NCBI GenBank assembly: GCA_003225055.1
Contig: QIAU01000139.1
Location: 1 to 64,000, forward strand
DNA length: 64,000 nt
DNA from: Acidobacteriota bacterium
GTDB taxonomy: Bacteria; Acidobacteriota; Terriglobia; Terriglobales; Acidobacteriaceae
Reading direction: 5' to 3'
In this document: positions 8,217-17,825 of the stretch, piece after piece
Numbering within the stretch: position 1 is the first letter of the stretch
Layout of the letters: every line of letters begins with the position of its first letter
Notes under the pieces: model-generated
Seen by the model: only the letters and a program-made list of their open reading frames with translations
Databases searched by the model: none
What the model was told of the DNA's origin: nothing
Made by a program: the position numbers and the translations under genes

Positions 8217-8970
8217 GGGTTACCTCGATTCCGGCTTTCTTGAGCGTGCGCAAATCGGATTTGGGGATACCTCGGTCAGTAATGATCTGGTGTAAGGCGC
8301 TGGGGGGAACGATCCGCGACAAGCTGCGCCGTCCGAATTTGCTGGAATCCGCAACCACCACCGTACGCTTGGCCACCTCGACCATCACCCGGTTCACTTT
8401 CGCTTCCAGGAGATTGGGTGTGCTCAGCCCGTAGTGCACGTCGAAGCCATCGACTCCCAGGAAAAGGACGTCGGCGTTCAGGCGGCGCAAGGTTTCTTCC
8501 GCTATCGGTCCCACCAGAGAAAATGAATTTCTTCGCAAAGTTCCGCCGGTCAAGATAACTTCCAGGGCACTCGCTGAGAGCTCGGCTGCGATATTCACCG
8601 CGTTCGTGACAATCGTAAGATTCCGAAGGGCGCGCAGCGCGCGGGCGATTGTAGTCGTGGTGGTACCCGAATCCAGGATGATCACCTGCCCTTCCTTTAC
8701 CAGCCGAGCCGCCGCAGCCGCAATGTGTAGTTTCTCTTTCCGGTGCAGCTTTTCTTTTTCCCGCAGCGCGGAATCTTCGAGCGCTCCTTCCTGGGCAGGC
8801 AGAGCCCCGCCGTGCGTGCGGTGCACCAGACCGTGTCCGTGAAGCAGCTCCAGATCTTTGCGGATCGTAACTTGAGAAGCTTCGAACTGCCGGGCGAGAT
8901 CGGCCACCAACACACGGCCGTCGCGGTTGAGAGTGTCCAGGATTGCGCGCCTTCGTTCCTCGATCAGCAC
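8209..8970 (-). CDS. DeoR/GlpR-family transcriptional regulator
   Basis: A 253-residue regulator with an N-terminal DeoR winged helix (RRAILDTLNRDGRVLVADLA, then EASQVTIRKDLELLHGHGL, then RTHGGA) and a C-terminal phosphosugar-sensing domain containing DSGTTTTTIARAL and LTGGTLRRNSFSLVGP. I chose the GTG at 8970 because GAGG stands six bases before it; the GTG at 8982 would add four residues and has no ribosome binding site. It overlaps the SIS gene by 8 bp and heads the operon, so it most likely represses its own unit and is relieved by a sugar-phosphate intermediate. Confidence 0.92.
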   Translation of the reverse strand: MLIEERRRAILDTLNRDGRVLVADLARQFEASQVTIRKDLELLHGHGLVHRTHGGALPAQEGALEDSALREKEKLHRKEKLHIAAAAARLVKEGQVIILDSGTTTTTIARALRALRNLTIVTNAVNIAAELSASALEVILTGGTLRRNSFSLVGPIAEETLRRLNADVLFLGVDGFDVHYGLSTPNLLEAKVNRVMVEVAKRTVVVADSSKFGRRSLSRIVPPSALHQIITDRGIPKSDLRTLKKAGIEVTLV

Positions 8971-9003
8971 CTTCTTCCTCACCTGGAGGCGTTAAGTACC
9001 TTG

Positions 9004-9027
9004 TTTTCCTTTTATATCTTTTCCTTT
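9004..9027 (-). promoter_or_regulatory. Possible operator repeats before the deoR-SIS-pfkB operon
   Basis: AAAGGAAAA (read on the minus strand) occurs twice, at 9004-9012 and 9019-9027, 15 bp apart, 34 bp upstream of the regulator start and within an AT-rich stretch. DeoR proteins commonly bind direct repeats near their own promoter. The assignment is by position only. Confidence 0.35.
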
Positions 9028-9227
9028 CGTTTGTCCAGCCGAGCGCTCGGATCTCCTCAACGTTGTAGCTGCAAATTCGAACTCAGGGCGCCATGCAGTA
9101 AAGACACAGCAAGATAGCGCTGATGATTGGCGTCTCGTGGGAAAAAATAAGCTACTTGTCATTTATTTGAAAACGCAAACCTGGAACCATGGATGGCACC
9201 CTACGTCGAAAAGCCGGTCCGTTGTAG

Positions 9228-10736
9228 CTAACGCGAACCTGCTTCCGACGGCCGCTCGAACGTGCTGAGCGGGGCCTCCTTAGATTCCAGGAGCGCGGAC
9301 TCACGCAGTTCCGAGAGCAGCGGATTTCGCGTGCCGGATGCTCTGGGCAAACGAATTGTGGCCACACAGCCACGCCCTTGATGACGGTTCTTCAATTCGA
9401 GTGATCCACCATGGGCTTCGCAGATCTGGCGAGAGAGGATGAGGCCAATCCCGCTGCCTTGCGCTTTCGTGGTGTAAAAGGGAACAAAAGCATTGCCCGG
9501 ATTCATCAGTCCGGGACCCTTATCTTCAATTTTCAGGATCACATCTTTCTCGGTGAGTTGCCATGTAAGGATAACCGGAGCTCCCGATTCTGACGCACTG
9601 TCGGAGCCGTCGGCGCTCGATGCCTCAAGCACGGCGTCAGCCGCGTTGCGAAGCAAGTTGATCAGCATCTGTTCGAGTTGATCCGGGTCTGCGGCCAGCC
9701 TTACCTCGGGCCCTGCGATCACCTTCACTTCTACGCGCTCCTCGAGGGCAACTACACGGTCCACCAATACCGGGATGGAACATTCCCGTATAACCGGCGG
9801 GGGCATTTGCGCTAAGCGACGATAGGCCTGCAGAAAACGGTTCAACGAGGCCACGCGGCTCTCGATAATAGCCAGACCACGTTCAAAGTCACGTCTCTGG
9901 TCGGCATCAAGGTCGGTCTCAGACAGGCGCGCGTTGAGGCTGCCGGCAATCGATTTGATAGGTGCGAGAGAGTTATTCAATTCATGGCCGATGACCCGGA
10001 TCAGACGTTGCCACGCTTGTCTTTCCTCCTCGCGCAACGCACGGCTGACATCGGAGAGCACAACCAGCGTATGAGGAATACCTCGCTGGCGAAAGGCTCG
10101 GCGCCGCACGAACCACCGCGCACCACCCGCAAACGGAAGGCCAACCAGAGTCTCGTTCTCGCAGGATAAACAACTCTCGACCCGCAGCTCAGAGGCGGTC
10201 CTGCCAAGCAGTTGCTCAGAAGCGTGCTCCAGCAGCTTCTCTCCCGCAGAATTCACCAGCCGCAGCTTCTGCACCGGGTCAAAGGCAAAAATAGGAATGT
10301 CCACTTCCTCGACTACCCGCTCGACTAGAGCCGCGGCCTCGATGGCCCCGGTTCGGTTCTGGGCAAGAAGGTCGGCCAGCGCGTTGACTTCCAGAGAGAG
10401 CTCGCCGAGAGCGTCGTCGGGAACTGCCAAACGCGCACGAAACGAGTAGTCTTCCTCGCTTAAAGCACCAACGACATTGGCGAGGGTCTGCAGCGGTCGA
10501 GTGATGTGCTCGTGCAGGGCGGCGCCAATGAGAAGGCACGCCAGCGCCTCGAAACCCAACAGCAGCAGCTTCGACTCGATCGCCCAAGGCTCCAGCCAGA
10601 TGAGGATGCCGCTGATCAGGAGTCCGGGTAAAGCCAGCAATATCGAAAGCCGAATGACGCGGGTCTCAAAAGGGACCCGCTTCAGCTTTCGAGGAACAGG
10701 TCGTGATGCTTCGCCTACACGTGGGCTAGAGCCCAT
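9228..10736 (-). CDS. NtrY-like membrane sensor histidine kinase
   Basis: A 502-residue kinase. Two transmembrane segments lie at about residues 27-72 (SILLALPGLLISGILIWL and LLLLGFEALACLLIGAAL) with almost no periplasmic loop between them. A HAMP-like linker, a PAS-type domain and the H-box VIGHELNNSLAPIKS follow. The ATPase domain has the N-box LLRNAADAV, DKGPGL and the SGIGLILSRQI box. The ATG at 10736 overlaps the regulator stop by 11 bp and was preferred over an upstream TTG. It is the distal gene of the efflux operon and should phosphorylate the NtrC-type regulator encoded immediately before it. With such a small extracellular loop it probably senses a membrane or cytoplasmic signal. 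Confidence 0.92.
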   Translation of the reverse strand: MGSSPRVGEASRPVPRKLKRVPFETRVIRLSILLALPGLLISGILIWLEPWAIESKLLLLGFEALACLLIGAALHEHITRPLQTLANVVGALSEEDYSFRARLAVPDDALGELSLEVNALADLLAQNRTGAIEAAALVERVVEEVDIPIFAFDPVQKLRLVNSAGEKLLEHASEQLLGRTASELRVESCLSCENETLVGLPFAGGARWFVRRRAFRQRGIPHTLVVLSDVSRALREEERQAWQRLIRVIGHELNNSLAPIKSIAGSLNARLSETDLDADQRRDFERGLAIIESRVASLNRFLQAYRRLAQMPPPVIRECSIPVLVDRVVALEERVEVKVIAGPEVRLAADPDQLEQMLINLLRNAADAVLEASSADGSDSASESGAPVILTWQLTEKDVILKIEDKGPGLMNPGNAFVPFYTTKAQGSGIGLILSRQICEAHGGSLELKNRHQGRGCVATIRLPRASGTRNPLLSELRESALLESKEAPLSTFERPSEAGSR

Positions 10737-12132
10737 ACTTTTCCATCCGCCGGTACAGGGCGCCGCGGCTGAGGCCAAGCGCTTCGGCGGCCTGGCTCAC
10801 GTTGCCCTGAAAGCGCTGCAGCGCCTTGCGAATCAGGATATTTTCGACTGCCTCCAGACTCAATTCCTCCAGGTTCTGGGGTTGCCCGCGCGGAGCGGCC
10901 AAGCCAAGATCAGCGGGCTGGATGTGATCCGTGCGGCACATCAGCACAGCACGTTCGATCGTGTGCTCCAAGTCGCGAACGTTGCCCGGCCAGGGGTATT
11001 GGACCAGCAGTTGCAGAGCGGCGGGGTCAATGCCATTCACCTGCCGGCGGTAGCGGGAAGCGTAATGGGAGAGAAAATGCAGTGCCAGCGTCGGGACATC
11101 TTCCCTGCGTTCGCGTAGAGCAGGCAGGCGGATTTCGACCGTGTTGAGCCGGAACAGGAGGTCCTCGCGAAATAGCCCATCGCGGCATGCTGCCTGCAAA
11201 TCAGTATTGGTTGCGGAAATTATTCGCACGTTCACCAGCTGGGCCCTGGAGGATCCGACGCGCTCGATTTGTCCGGATTCAATCACGCGCAGTAACTTGG
11301 CCTGCTGTCGCAAAGGCACATTGCCGATCTCATCAAGGAAAATGGTGCCCCCGTCTGCCAGTTCAAAGCGGCCGATGCGGTCGGCGCGGGCGTCGGTAAA
11401 AGCGCCTTTTACGTGCCCGAACAGCTCGCTCTCGAAGACACCTTCCGCCAAGCCACCGGTGTTTACGGCGATGAACGGGCGAGACGCGCGCAACGATAAG
11501 GCGTGCACGGTCTGCGCAACGACTTCTTTCCCGGTGCCGTGTTCGCCGGAAATCAGCACGTTGGCGTCGGACGGAGCGACGCGGGTGAGGGTTTCGAGAA
11601 CCGGCAACATGGAAGGCGCACTCGCGATGAACTCGGGCCTGCCGTGAGCGGCCAGCAATCGATTCTCAGCCGCGAGGCGCTCCGCTTCCTGGAGGGCGCG
11701 ACGCAGTTCTACTTGGGTCCGCACAATAGAAAGGAGCCGTTCATTCTCCCAAGGCTTCTGAATGAAATCGCGAGCTCCACGGCGCATCGCCTCGACGGCT
11801 AGTTCAACATTGCCCCAGGCGGTCATCACAATCACGGGCAGAGCGCTGTCGAGGGCAACAATTTCGGAGAGCAGATCGAGACCTTCCTGGCCCGAGGTGG
11901 TGTCACGGGTGTAATTGAGATCGATCAGTACCGAGTCATAGGAGGTGCCGGCAAGCGCTTCGCGCACCAGGAGGGGAGACTGCGCCGTATCGACCTTGTA
12001 GCCTTCCCGCTTAAGCAGCAGTTCGATCGCCTCGAGGATATGCTGCTGGTCGTCGGCGGCCAGAATTCGGGGCCGATTCGCGCCCGTCCGGGCAGGGCTG
12101 TTGATATCTCGCGGCTTGGCCGAGGTCGGCAT
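10726..12132 (-). CDS. NtrC-family sigma-54-dependent response regulator
   Basis: A three-domain activator of 468 residues. The receiver has the acidic pair at residues 27-28 and the phosphoacceptor Asp71 in VLIDLNYTRD. The AAA+ domain has Walker A GEHGTGKEV, the sigma-54-contacting loop ELFGHVKGAFTDA (GAFTDA intact) and LDEIGNVPL. The Fis-type helix-turn-helix ends the protein (VSQAAEALGLSRGALYRR). It should activate transcription at -24/-12 promoters when phosphorylated by the histidine kinase encoded next. The ATG at 12132 lies four bases after the TolC stop; an ATG at 12174 inside tolC would add 14 residues. A sigma-54-like element lies before the first gene of this operon. Confidence 0.93.
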   Translation of the reverse strand: MPTSAKPRDINSPARTGANRPRILAADDQQHILEAIELLLKREGYKVDTAQSPLLVREALAGTSYDSVLIDLNYTRDTTSGQEGLDLLSEIVALDSALPVIVMTAWGNVELAVEAMRRGARDFIQKPWENERLLSIVRTQVELRRALQEAERLAAENRLLAAHGRPEFIASAPSMLPVLETLTRVAPSDANVLISGEHGTGKEVVAQTVHALSLRASRPFIAVNTGGLAEGVFESELFGHVKGAFTDARADRIGRFELADGGTIFLDEIGNVPLRQQAKLLRVIESGQIERVGSSRAQLVNVRIISATNTDLQAACRDGLFREDLLFRLNTVEIRLPALRERREDVPTLALHFLSHYASRYRRQVNGIDPAALQLLVQYPWPGNVRDLEHTIERAVLMCRTDHIQPADLGLAAPRGQPQNLEELSLEAVENILIRKALQRFQGNVSQAAEALGLSRGALYRRMEKYGL

Positions 12133-12136
12133 CAGG

Positions 12137-14038
12137 TTAGGGCGAAGCTTGGCTGATCTTGCCGGTAACCGCATCCTGGATCAGAATGCCATTATGTTCC
12201 AAAGTGTTGCCGGTTGCACGATCCAGCTCAACCTTGGCCTTTTCGTAGACCGTCATGGCGGCAGCCAGGTCTAGTTCGGCGAGCGACAGGTCACGCTGAG
12301 CAGTCATGGTCTGGAACGTCGAACCGGCTCCCAGGTCGTGCTCCTTCTGCATGATTTCGAAGCTACGCTGCGCGAGATCGCGGGCTTTGCGGGCGGCATC
12401 CACGCGCGCGGCGCTTTGTTCCAGCGCGTATTCCGCGTTGCGTACTTCGATCCTGATTTGCTTACGCAGTTGCTCGCGGCGCAATTCAGCCTGCCGATAT
12501 TCAAGCTCAGAACGGTATTGGTCAGCCTTGGCCACTCGGTTTCGAAGCGGAATGTTCAGATTGAATCCGACGTAGTAGTCCGGAGCCGAGTTGTTGAAGG
12601 CGTTGGCCAAGGCCCCGGCGAAATTGGTAGGGACGCTGGAAGTAACACCCGGGATATCGGAAAGGGGGTTCAGCGGACCGGCCAATCCTGATCCTCCGTA
12701 AAAGCCGACCAGCGACAACGACGGCAGCAACGCATTCCTCGCGGCCTTTCGGCTAATCTGCCGGTTAACCAAATCGACATCCGATTCGGCAAGTTCCGGG
12801 CGTTCCCGCAACGCCTGGGCAATCAGTTCCTGCACGGATTGCGGGGCGGGCGGCGCCTGAGCCGGTTCGAGACGATCGACGGGAACGACCGGCATCGACT
12901 CCAGCAGCGGGTCGTCGAGACTCTTGGTCAGAGCATTCTTCATCAACAGTTCCTGCAGCTGAAGGCTGGTTCGCGCCACCGTCAAATCCTGGTCCCGCTT
13001 GGAAACTTCGGCTTCCGCCCGCATCACGTCCATAGCCGGGACGCTTTCGAGTTGGAGCTGTTTTTTGGCATTGTCCAGAGAGCGCTGGGCGAAGGCCAGC
13101 GACTGTTCGTTGACTTGCGCCTGTTCGTAGGAGTTCACCAGATCCCAATAGATGTTCTCGATTTGCGTCACCGTGGCCATGACCTGGTCCTTAAACGCGA
13201 TATCGGAAATCTTCTTGTTGTTCTTGGCAATGCGCAGATAGCGGAGATTGGGACCCAGGCCGAAACCGGCAAGCAACGGCTGGTGAAAAGAGAGCCTGTA
13301 GCTCGCGTTCAGGATGGGAGCGAGAATATTGAATGGGCTATTGGAGGTCTGGCGGGCGTTGTTGAACTCGAAGGAAATACTGGCGCCGGTGGCAAACGCC
13401 TGGCTAACCCCAAAGTTGGCCTGGCCAGTATTGAGCTGGAGAGACGGCACCCCGTAGATTTGCCGGTTGGCCAGCGGGCTGGTTAAGTGCTCGGCTCCTA
13501 CCGAGCCGATGATCGATAAGTCATAGGACGGGACGGCAGTTCCGGTGCCCAGGGTGGATTCGACCAGACCGGAAGCGCCGGCTCCGGCTCCGCCCGCTCC
13601 GGCGGTCGTGCCGCCGGCACCGGCGCCCGGCGCTCCCGTGCCGAAGCCGCCAACTCCACCGCCCGGAGTGCCTTCGACGACACCGGCGTTTACCCCGCGA
13701 AAAGCTCCGCCGGCTTTCGTGCGCAAGAGATCGGTGTCGGCAATCGGCAGATTGTAGCGGGCAATGGCAATATCAAGGTTGTTCTCTAAAGCCAGGCGGA
13801 TCGCGTCTTTCAGGGATAAATACAGCTTGCCGTCACGAATGAGTCGGGTCAGATCCGGAGAATTGATGAGCTCCGGTTCGGGAGCTACACTCGGGGAATA
13901 TGCACTCAAAGGATTGTGCGATTTCGGCATCTGGAGCAGCCCGGAGGCGTTCGTCTGGGCCGAGATCGCGGAAGCAAAGCAAACGACAAAGCATCCGAGC
14001 AACTGCGCTATCCCCAATGTCTGTAGGCTGTCTTTCAT
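12137..14038 (-). CDS. TolC-family outer membrane efflux protein
   Basis: A 633-residue outer-membrane channel component, longer than the roughly 450-500 usual for TolC. It has a signal peptide ending near SAISAQ, then the first OEP repeat (LKDAIRLALENNLDIAIARYN) and the second (LIAQALRERPELAESDVD). Long coiled-coil helices are rich in Arg, Gln and Ala (QYRSELEYRQAELRREQLRKQ), and the end is DRATGNTL. Much of the extra length is a Gly/Ala-rich insertion at about residues 105-165. The start overlaps the preceding ATPase stop as ATGA. It should dock with the adaptor encoded 23 kb upstream in the same unit to form a periplasm-spanning conduit. Confidence 0.93.
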   Translation of the reverse strand: MKDSLQTLGIAQLLGCFVVCFASAISAQTNASGLLQMPKSHNPLSAYSPSVAPEPELINSPDLTRLIRDGKLYLSLKDAIRLALENNLDIAIARYNLPIADTDLLRTKAGGAFRGVNAGVVEGTPGGGVGGFGTGAPGAGAGGTTAGAGGAGAGASGLVESTLGTGTAVPSYDLSIIGSVGAEHLTSPLANRQIYGVPSLQLNTGQANFGVSQAFATGASISFEFNNARQTSNSPFNILAPILNASYRLSFHQPLLAGFGLGPNLRYLRIAKNNKKISDIAFKDQVMATVTQIENIYWDLVNSYEQAQVNEQSLAFAQRSLDNAKKQLQLESVPAMDVMRAEAEVSKRDQDLTVARTSLQLQELLMKNALTKSLDDPLLESMPVVPVDRLEPAQAPPAPQSVQELIAQALRERPELAESDVDLVNRQISRKAARNALLPSLSLVGFYGGSGLAGPLNPLSDIPGVTSSVPTNFAGALANAFNNSAPDYYVGFNLNIPLRNRVAKADQYRSELEYRQAELRREQLRKQIRIEVRNAEYALEQSAARVDAARKARDLAQRSFEIMQKEHDLGAGSTFQTMTAQRDLSLAELDLAAAMTVYEKAKVELDRATGNTLEHNGILIQDAVTGKISQASP

Positions 14039-14742
14039 GGCTTCACCGCCTCGTAAGCCTGCAGGTCGGGATTAGCCGTGTCGGCGACCATCCAACCGTC
14101 GCGCAATTGAATGGTGCGCGAGCCGTAAGCAGCGTTGGTCTCCGAGTGTGTTACTTGAACGATCGTGGTTCCCTGCTGATTCAGCTCACGAAAGAGTTCC
14201 ATGATTTCTTTGGCCTGGCTGGAATGAAGATTGCCGGTGGGTTCATCCGCAAGGAGAAGCGCAGGTTTGTGGATCACGGCCCGCGCGACTCCGACCAACT
14301 GTTGTTGGCCGCCGGACAGTTGGCTGGGAAACAGATCCTTCTTGGCGACAATCTGGAAGCGGTCGAGGGTGTCGGCCACCATACCTTGGCGCTGCTTGTG
14401 CGGGATGTCTTTATAAGAGAGTGGAAGATCGATGTTTTCCCTTACGGTCAGTTCATCGAGCAGGTGATAGCTCTGAAAGACCATCCCGATATTGCGCTTG
14501 GCGAGTTCACTTCGCTGTTTGCGTTTCATTTGGTGGGCGGCCTCGCCGCGAAACCAGAACTCGCCCTGCCAGCCGTCATCGAGCAAGGCGAGGACATTCA
14601 ATAGAGAGGACTTCCCTGCCCCGGACGGGCCCATGATGGTGATGAACTCGCCTTCGCGAATCTCCAAATTAATGCGGCGCAGGACCCAGAACTGCCCGGC
14701 GCGAGTTTTGTAGCTGCGTTCCAGATTCTTGAGTTGGATCAT
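14035..14742 (-). CDS. ABC transporter ATP-binding protein, LolD/MacB type (second ATPase)
   Basis: A 235-residue nucleotide-binding subunit of the type that drives FtsX-fold permeases by mechanotransmission. Walker [10 protein letters not shown] is at about residues 38-46, and the Q-loop is in [14 protein letters not shown]. The signature [14 protein letters not shown] departs from the usual LSGGQQQRVAIARA, a Leu standing where Arg is nearly invariant. Walker [12 protein letters not shown] and the switch His in QVTHSE are present. AGGAGAGGC precedes the ATG. It follows the broken permease by 24 bp and overlaps tolC by 4 bp. With its own permease destroyed it may serve the eight intact permeases or be surplus. 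Confidence 0.93.
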   Translation of the reverse strand: MIQLKNLERSYKTRAGQFWVLRRINLEIREGEFITIMGPSGAGKSSLLNVLALLDDGWQGEFWFRGEAAHQMKRKQRSELAKRNIGMVFQSYHLLDELTVRENIDLPLSYKDIPHKQRQGMVADTLDRFQIVAKKDLFPSQLSGGQQQLVGVARAVIHKPALLLADEPTGNLHSSQAKEIMELFRELNQQGTTIVQVTHSETNAAYGSRTIQLRDGWMVADTANPDLQAYEAVKP

Positions 14743-14766
14743 GCCTCTCCTAAATTGTGCACGAAG

Positions 14767-15325
14767 TCACTCGTATCTAAGCGCGACCATCGGATCGGTG
14801 CGGGCGGCACGGCGTCCGGGAAAATAGGCCGCCAGTAGCGCGACCGCGGCTAGTGTAGCGGCGACCACGCCACGCACGCACACCCAGGCCGTGGTGGTAA
14901 TCACCGGTCACAAATTGTCCCACTGCCAGTTCCGCCCGGCCGTTGGCGATGACGTTCAGCTTCTCGTTGGTCGCGAACGCGAATACGTCGGAGAACAGGT
15001 CCCTGGCCTGCCGCATACGATCGAGGGTGATGTATGGGAAGGATGTGCCCTGCAAGTGGCCGGTGGTGGAGAAATCCGACGTAGCGTTCCCGTCGTAGCC
15101 TCCCGGCACCGGAATTCTTCGGTCCTTCGAGTCCCCCACCATCAGCGCCAGCCCAGTTGGATTCCTGACCGGGAGCGGCTTCAGTAAGACCGCATTCACG
15201 ACCGAGAACAACGCGGTGTTCGCTCCGATTCCGCACGCCAGCGTCAGGATCACAATCAGGGTGAACCCCGGTCTTTTCCGCAGCTGCCGCAGCGCGTACT
15301 TGAGATCCTGCACTAAGCCATTCAT
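14767..15325 (-). pseudogene. Broken ADOP-type permease: N-terminal 145 residues joined out of frame to the last 35
   Basis: The ATG at 15325 opens a normal permease N-terminus ([14 protein letters not shown], then a transmembrane helix ending [19 protein letters not shown]) and continues into the periplasmic domain until [11 protein letters not shown]. The DNA then jumps to the far C-terminus of the same protein type. In another frame it reads [23 protein letters not shown] followed by DPMVALRYE and a stop at 14767, the hallmark end of its eight neighbours. About 1.9 kb is missing, and the junction lies in the short G-T-rich repeat near 14874-14888. The in-frame product ends after 182 residues with a nonsense tail, so it cannot transport. 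Confidence 0.9.
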
Positions 15326-15383
15326 CGAATTTCCGTCACTCCTCCCGCCTCGACCGATCGAATTTCACCGTCACCTTAATTTC

Positions 15384-17816
15384 TTATTCCTCTCGCAACG
15401 TTTTCGCAGGATCGATTCGTGCAATTCGCAGAGTTGGCACAGTGGTGGCAATGATCGTCACAGAGGCGAGCATCAAAACGACTGCGATGATTGTAGGCGC
15501 ATCGTAAACGTAGATCCCGTAGAGCACGCTGCTCATGACTCGCAGTGCTCCCACACACAAGATCAAACCCACGACGAGCCCCAGTACTGCGGCTCGTACC
15601 CCCGGCACTCCAATATGGAACATGGCTTGACGAAGGGTGGAGCCCAGAGCGATGCGGATGCCGATTTCTCGGGTTCTCTGCGCCACTATATTTGCTACCA
15701 GTGCGAAAATTCCGACAGCACTCAACATCAGGGCGAGAGCCGCCATTGCGCTCAGCAACGCCACTTCAACGCGCTGCGTCGCTAGGGTCTTGGCGAGCAG
15801 GTCGCTCATTCTGTAGAACCCGGAAAAGGGCAAGTTCGGATCGACACTCGCAAGCGCGCGTTGCATATGTGAGGTCAGTCCTTGCGCCGACCCAGATGTG
15901 CGAACAATCCAGCTAGGCTGGAACCACACGTGAAGCAACGAGAGCTGCCTGGCCTCCATTTGCGCGGCAGGAACATACATTGTTTGGTCGCTGGTAAGAG
16001 GCGCGGCAGAGTCAATGCTCGGCGCCATGGCTACATCCTCAACTACTCCGACAATCATCGTGTCCTTATCGATGTGACGACCAACTGCATTTGCTCCATG
16101 GAAAAACTTGCGCACGAAGGTCTGGTTGACAATAGCCACCCGCGGCGCACCCTGGCCATCTGCTTCGGTAAAGGCGCGGCCCGCCAGGACCGGAATCTCG
16201 AATGCCGCGAAGTAATCAGGCGTGATGTATACCTCAGCCGCCATAACTTTCTGTCCCGCTTCTTTACCGTCGCTGATGGCTATCCCTCCGGTATTCAGCG
16301 CACGCTCATAGGGCAGGCTTAGGCCGACAGCGGCCCGTTGGACTCCGGGAATTTCTCGCATGGCGGAGGTGCTTTCAATGAGCAGCTTTCGGAAAACTGC
16401 TGCGTCGTGATATCGCACATTGTCTAGCGATGCCCTCGCCGTCATCACTCCAGTTGGGTTGAATCCGGGTGGCAAGGTTTCCAGGTGGATGAGAGTGCGG
16501 ACGAGCAGACCTGAAGCGGCCAACAATACAACGGTGAGCGCGACCTCGCCCATAATCAAGGCCTGCCGCACGCGCAAGCGATCTCCGCCGGTCAGGCCGC
16601 GACTGGCGCTGGCGGCACGCAGATCAGATTTTCGCGTTGTAAGGGCAGGAAGCATGCCAAAAAGTACGCTAGTCAGCAGGGAGAGGAAAAAAGTAAATTC
16701 CAGCACGCGGCCGTCGAGGGATAAGTCGGCCACGGGCAGAAGGTGTTCGGGTAGCAGCAGGAGCAGTCCACGTGAACCAGCAAAAGCGACCACGACGCCG
16801 GCTGTTCCGCCCGCGAATGCCAGCAGGAGATTTTCGACCCAGAGTTGTTTTTGAATCTGCCAGCGTGAGGCTCCAAGCGCCAGCCGGGTTGCTATTTCAG
16901 GCGTGCGCCGTAGCACGCGTACTAGCGTCAGAGACGCAAGGTTCGCGCAGGCGATCAGCAGAATGAATCCCGCCGCCAGCATCAGAGCGAGCACCTGTGG
17001 ACGCAGCGTGGCAGTCTGTCCTTTTTGGAGCGGAACGGAGTAGTAAGCCACGGTTGCCCCGGGGTTGTCTCCCAGTTCATAGCGGTTTGAACGATGCAAC
17101 CAAGTGCGGTTGATTTGGGCGTCCGCCTCCTGCCAGTTCGCGCCATCGCGCACACGGGTGATGCACTCAAAGTTTGTTCCCATTCCTTCGCCTTGGCGGC
17201 TGGGCTGTAGTGCGGTATAAAGATCGGCGTTCAAGGGAGTTGTTGCGCCTTGAGGGAGCACACCGATCACGGTATACGGCTCACCCTTCAAAAGAATGGC
17301 TTGGCCCACCATCTTGGGGTCAGAGCCGAACGTACTGCGCCACAAGCCGTAGCTCAAGATCGCCGTCTTCGGTCCATGCGGAAGGTCTTCCGCCTCTGAG
17401 AAATTGCGCCCCATGATTGGGTGAACAGCTAGAACATCGAGGTAGTGCGCTGAGATGCGTCCCGCTTGAACATACTGCACCCGGGAACCCGATTCCAAAT
17501 TGACGCCTGACGTTCTCGTCCCTGACAGGGCGGAGATTAAGGATGGGACATTGTCACGCAGCAGCTCCCATTGTTCACCATTCAAATGGTGCCGCTCATC
17601 CGAAGACGTGGGACCCGAAATCCTGGTGAAAATGGTGCCAATGCGCTCCGGATGTGAGTAAGGAAGGCTTTTAAGCATCAGTGCATTCACTATGGAAAAA
17701 ATTGCGGTGTTTGCACCGACCGAAAGCGCCAGCGTAAGGACCACAGTTGCGGTAAACCCTGGATTGCTGTGCAACTGTCGTAGCCCATAGCGAAGGTCTT
17801 GTATCAGAGCGTTCAT
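15384..17816 (-). CDS. ADOP-type FtsX/MacB permease 8 (of eight intact)
   Basis: An 810-residue inner-membrane permease built from two FtsX units. TM1 (about residues 21-41) is followed by a MacB-type periplasmic core domain ([21 protein letters not shown]). The first FtsX domain has [17 protein letters not shown] and [14 protein letters not shown], and a second periplasmic domain and second FtsX domain follow ([13 protein letters not shown]). It ends [10 protein letters not shown] rather than the DPMVALRYE of the others. Its first periplasmic domain ([20 protein letters not shown]) also differs most, so it is the outlier of the array. GAGGGAACAGA precedes the ATG, formed partly by the stop region of permease 7. 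It lacks an ATPase domain. Confidence 0.93.
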   Translation of the reverse strand: MNALIQDLRYGLRQLHSNPGFTATVVLTLALSVGANTAIFSIVNALMLKSLPYSHPERIGTIFTRISGPTSSDERHHLNGEQWELLRDNVPSLISALSGTRTSGVNLESGSRVQYVQAGRISAHYLDVLAVHPIMGRNFSEAEDLPHGPKTAILSYGLWRSTFGSDPKMVGQAILLKGEPYTVIGVLPQGATTPLNADLYTALQPSRQGEGMGTNFECITRVRDGANWQEADAQINRTWLHRSNRYELGDNPGATVAYYSVPLQKGQTATLRPQVLALMLAAGFILLIACANLASLTLVRVLRRTPEIATRLALGASRWQIQKQLWVENLLLAFAGGTAGVVVAFAGSRGLLLLLPEHLLPVADLSLDGRVLEFTFFLSLLTSVLFGMLPALTTRKSDLRAASASRGLTGGDRLRVRQALIMGEVALTVVLLAASGLLVRTLIHLETLPPGFNPTGVMTARASLDNVRYHDAAVFRKLLIESTSAMREIPGVQRAAVGLSLPYERALNTGGIAISDGKEAGQKVMAAEVYITPDYFAAFEIPVLAGRAFTEADGQGAPRVAIVNQTFVRKFFHGANAVGRHIDKDTMIVGVVEDVAMAPSIDSAAPLTSDQTMYVPAAQMEARQLSLLHVWFQPSWIVRTSGSAQGLTSHMQRALASVDPNLPFSGFYRMSDLLAKTLATQRVEVALLSAMAALALMLSAVGIFALVANIVAQRTREIGIRIALGSTLRQAMFHIGVPGVRAAVLGLVVGLILCVGALRVMSSVLYGIYVYDAPTIIAVVLMLASVTIIATTVPTLRIARIDPAKTLREE

Positions 17817-17825
17817 TCTGTTCCC

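Noticed and set aside
15384-17816. Permease 8 as a degenerate gene because its C-terminus is DPAKTLREE
   Set aside because: All transmembrane and FtsX motifs are intact and the frame is full length; the different end is also seen in other FtsX-type permeases.
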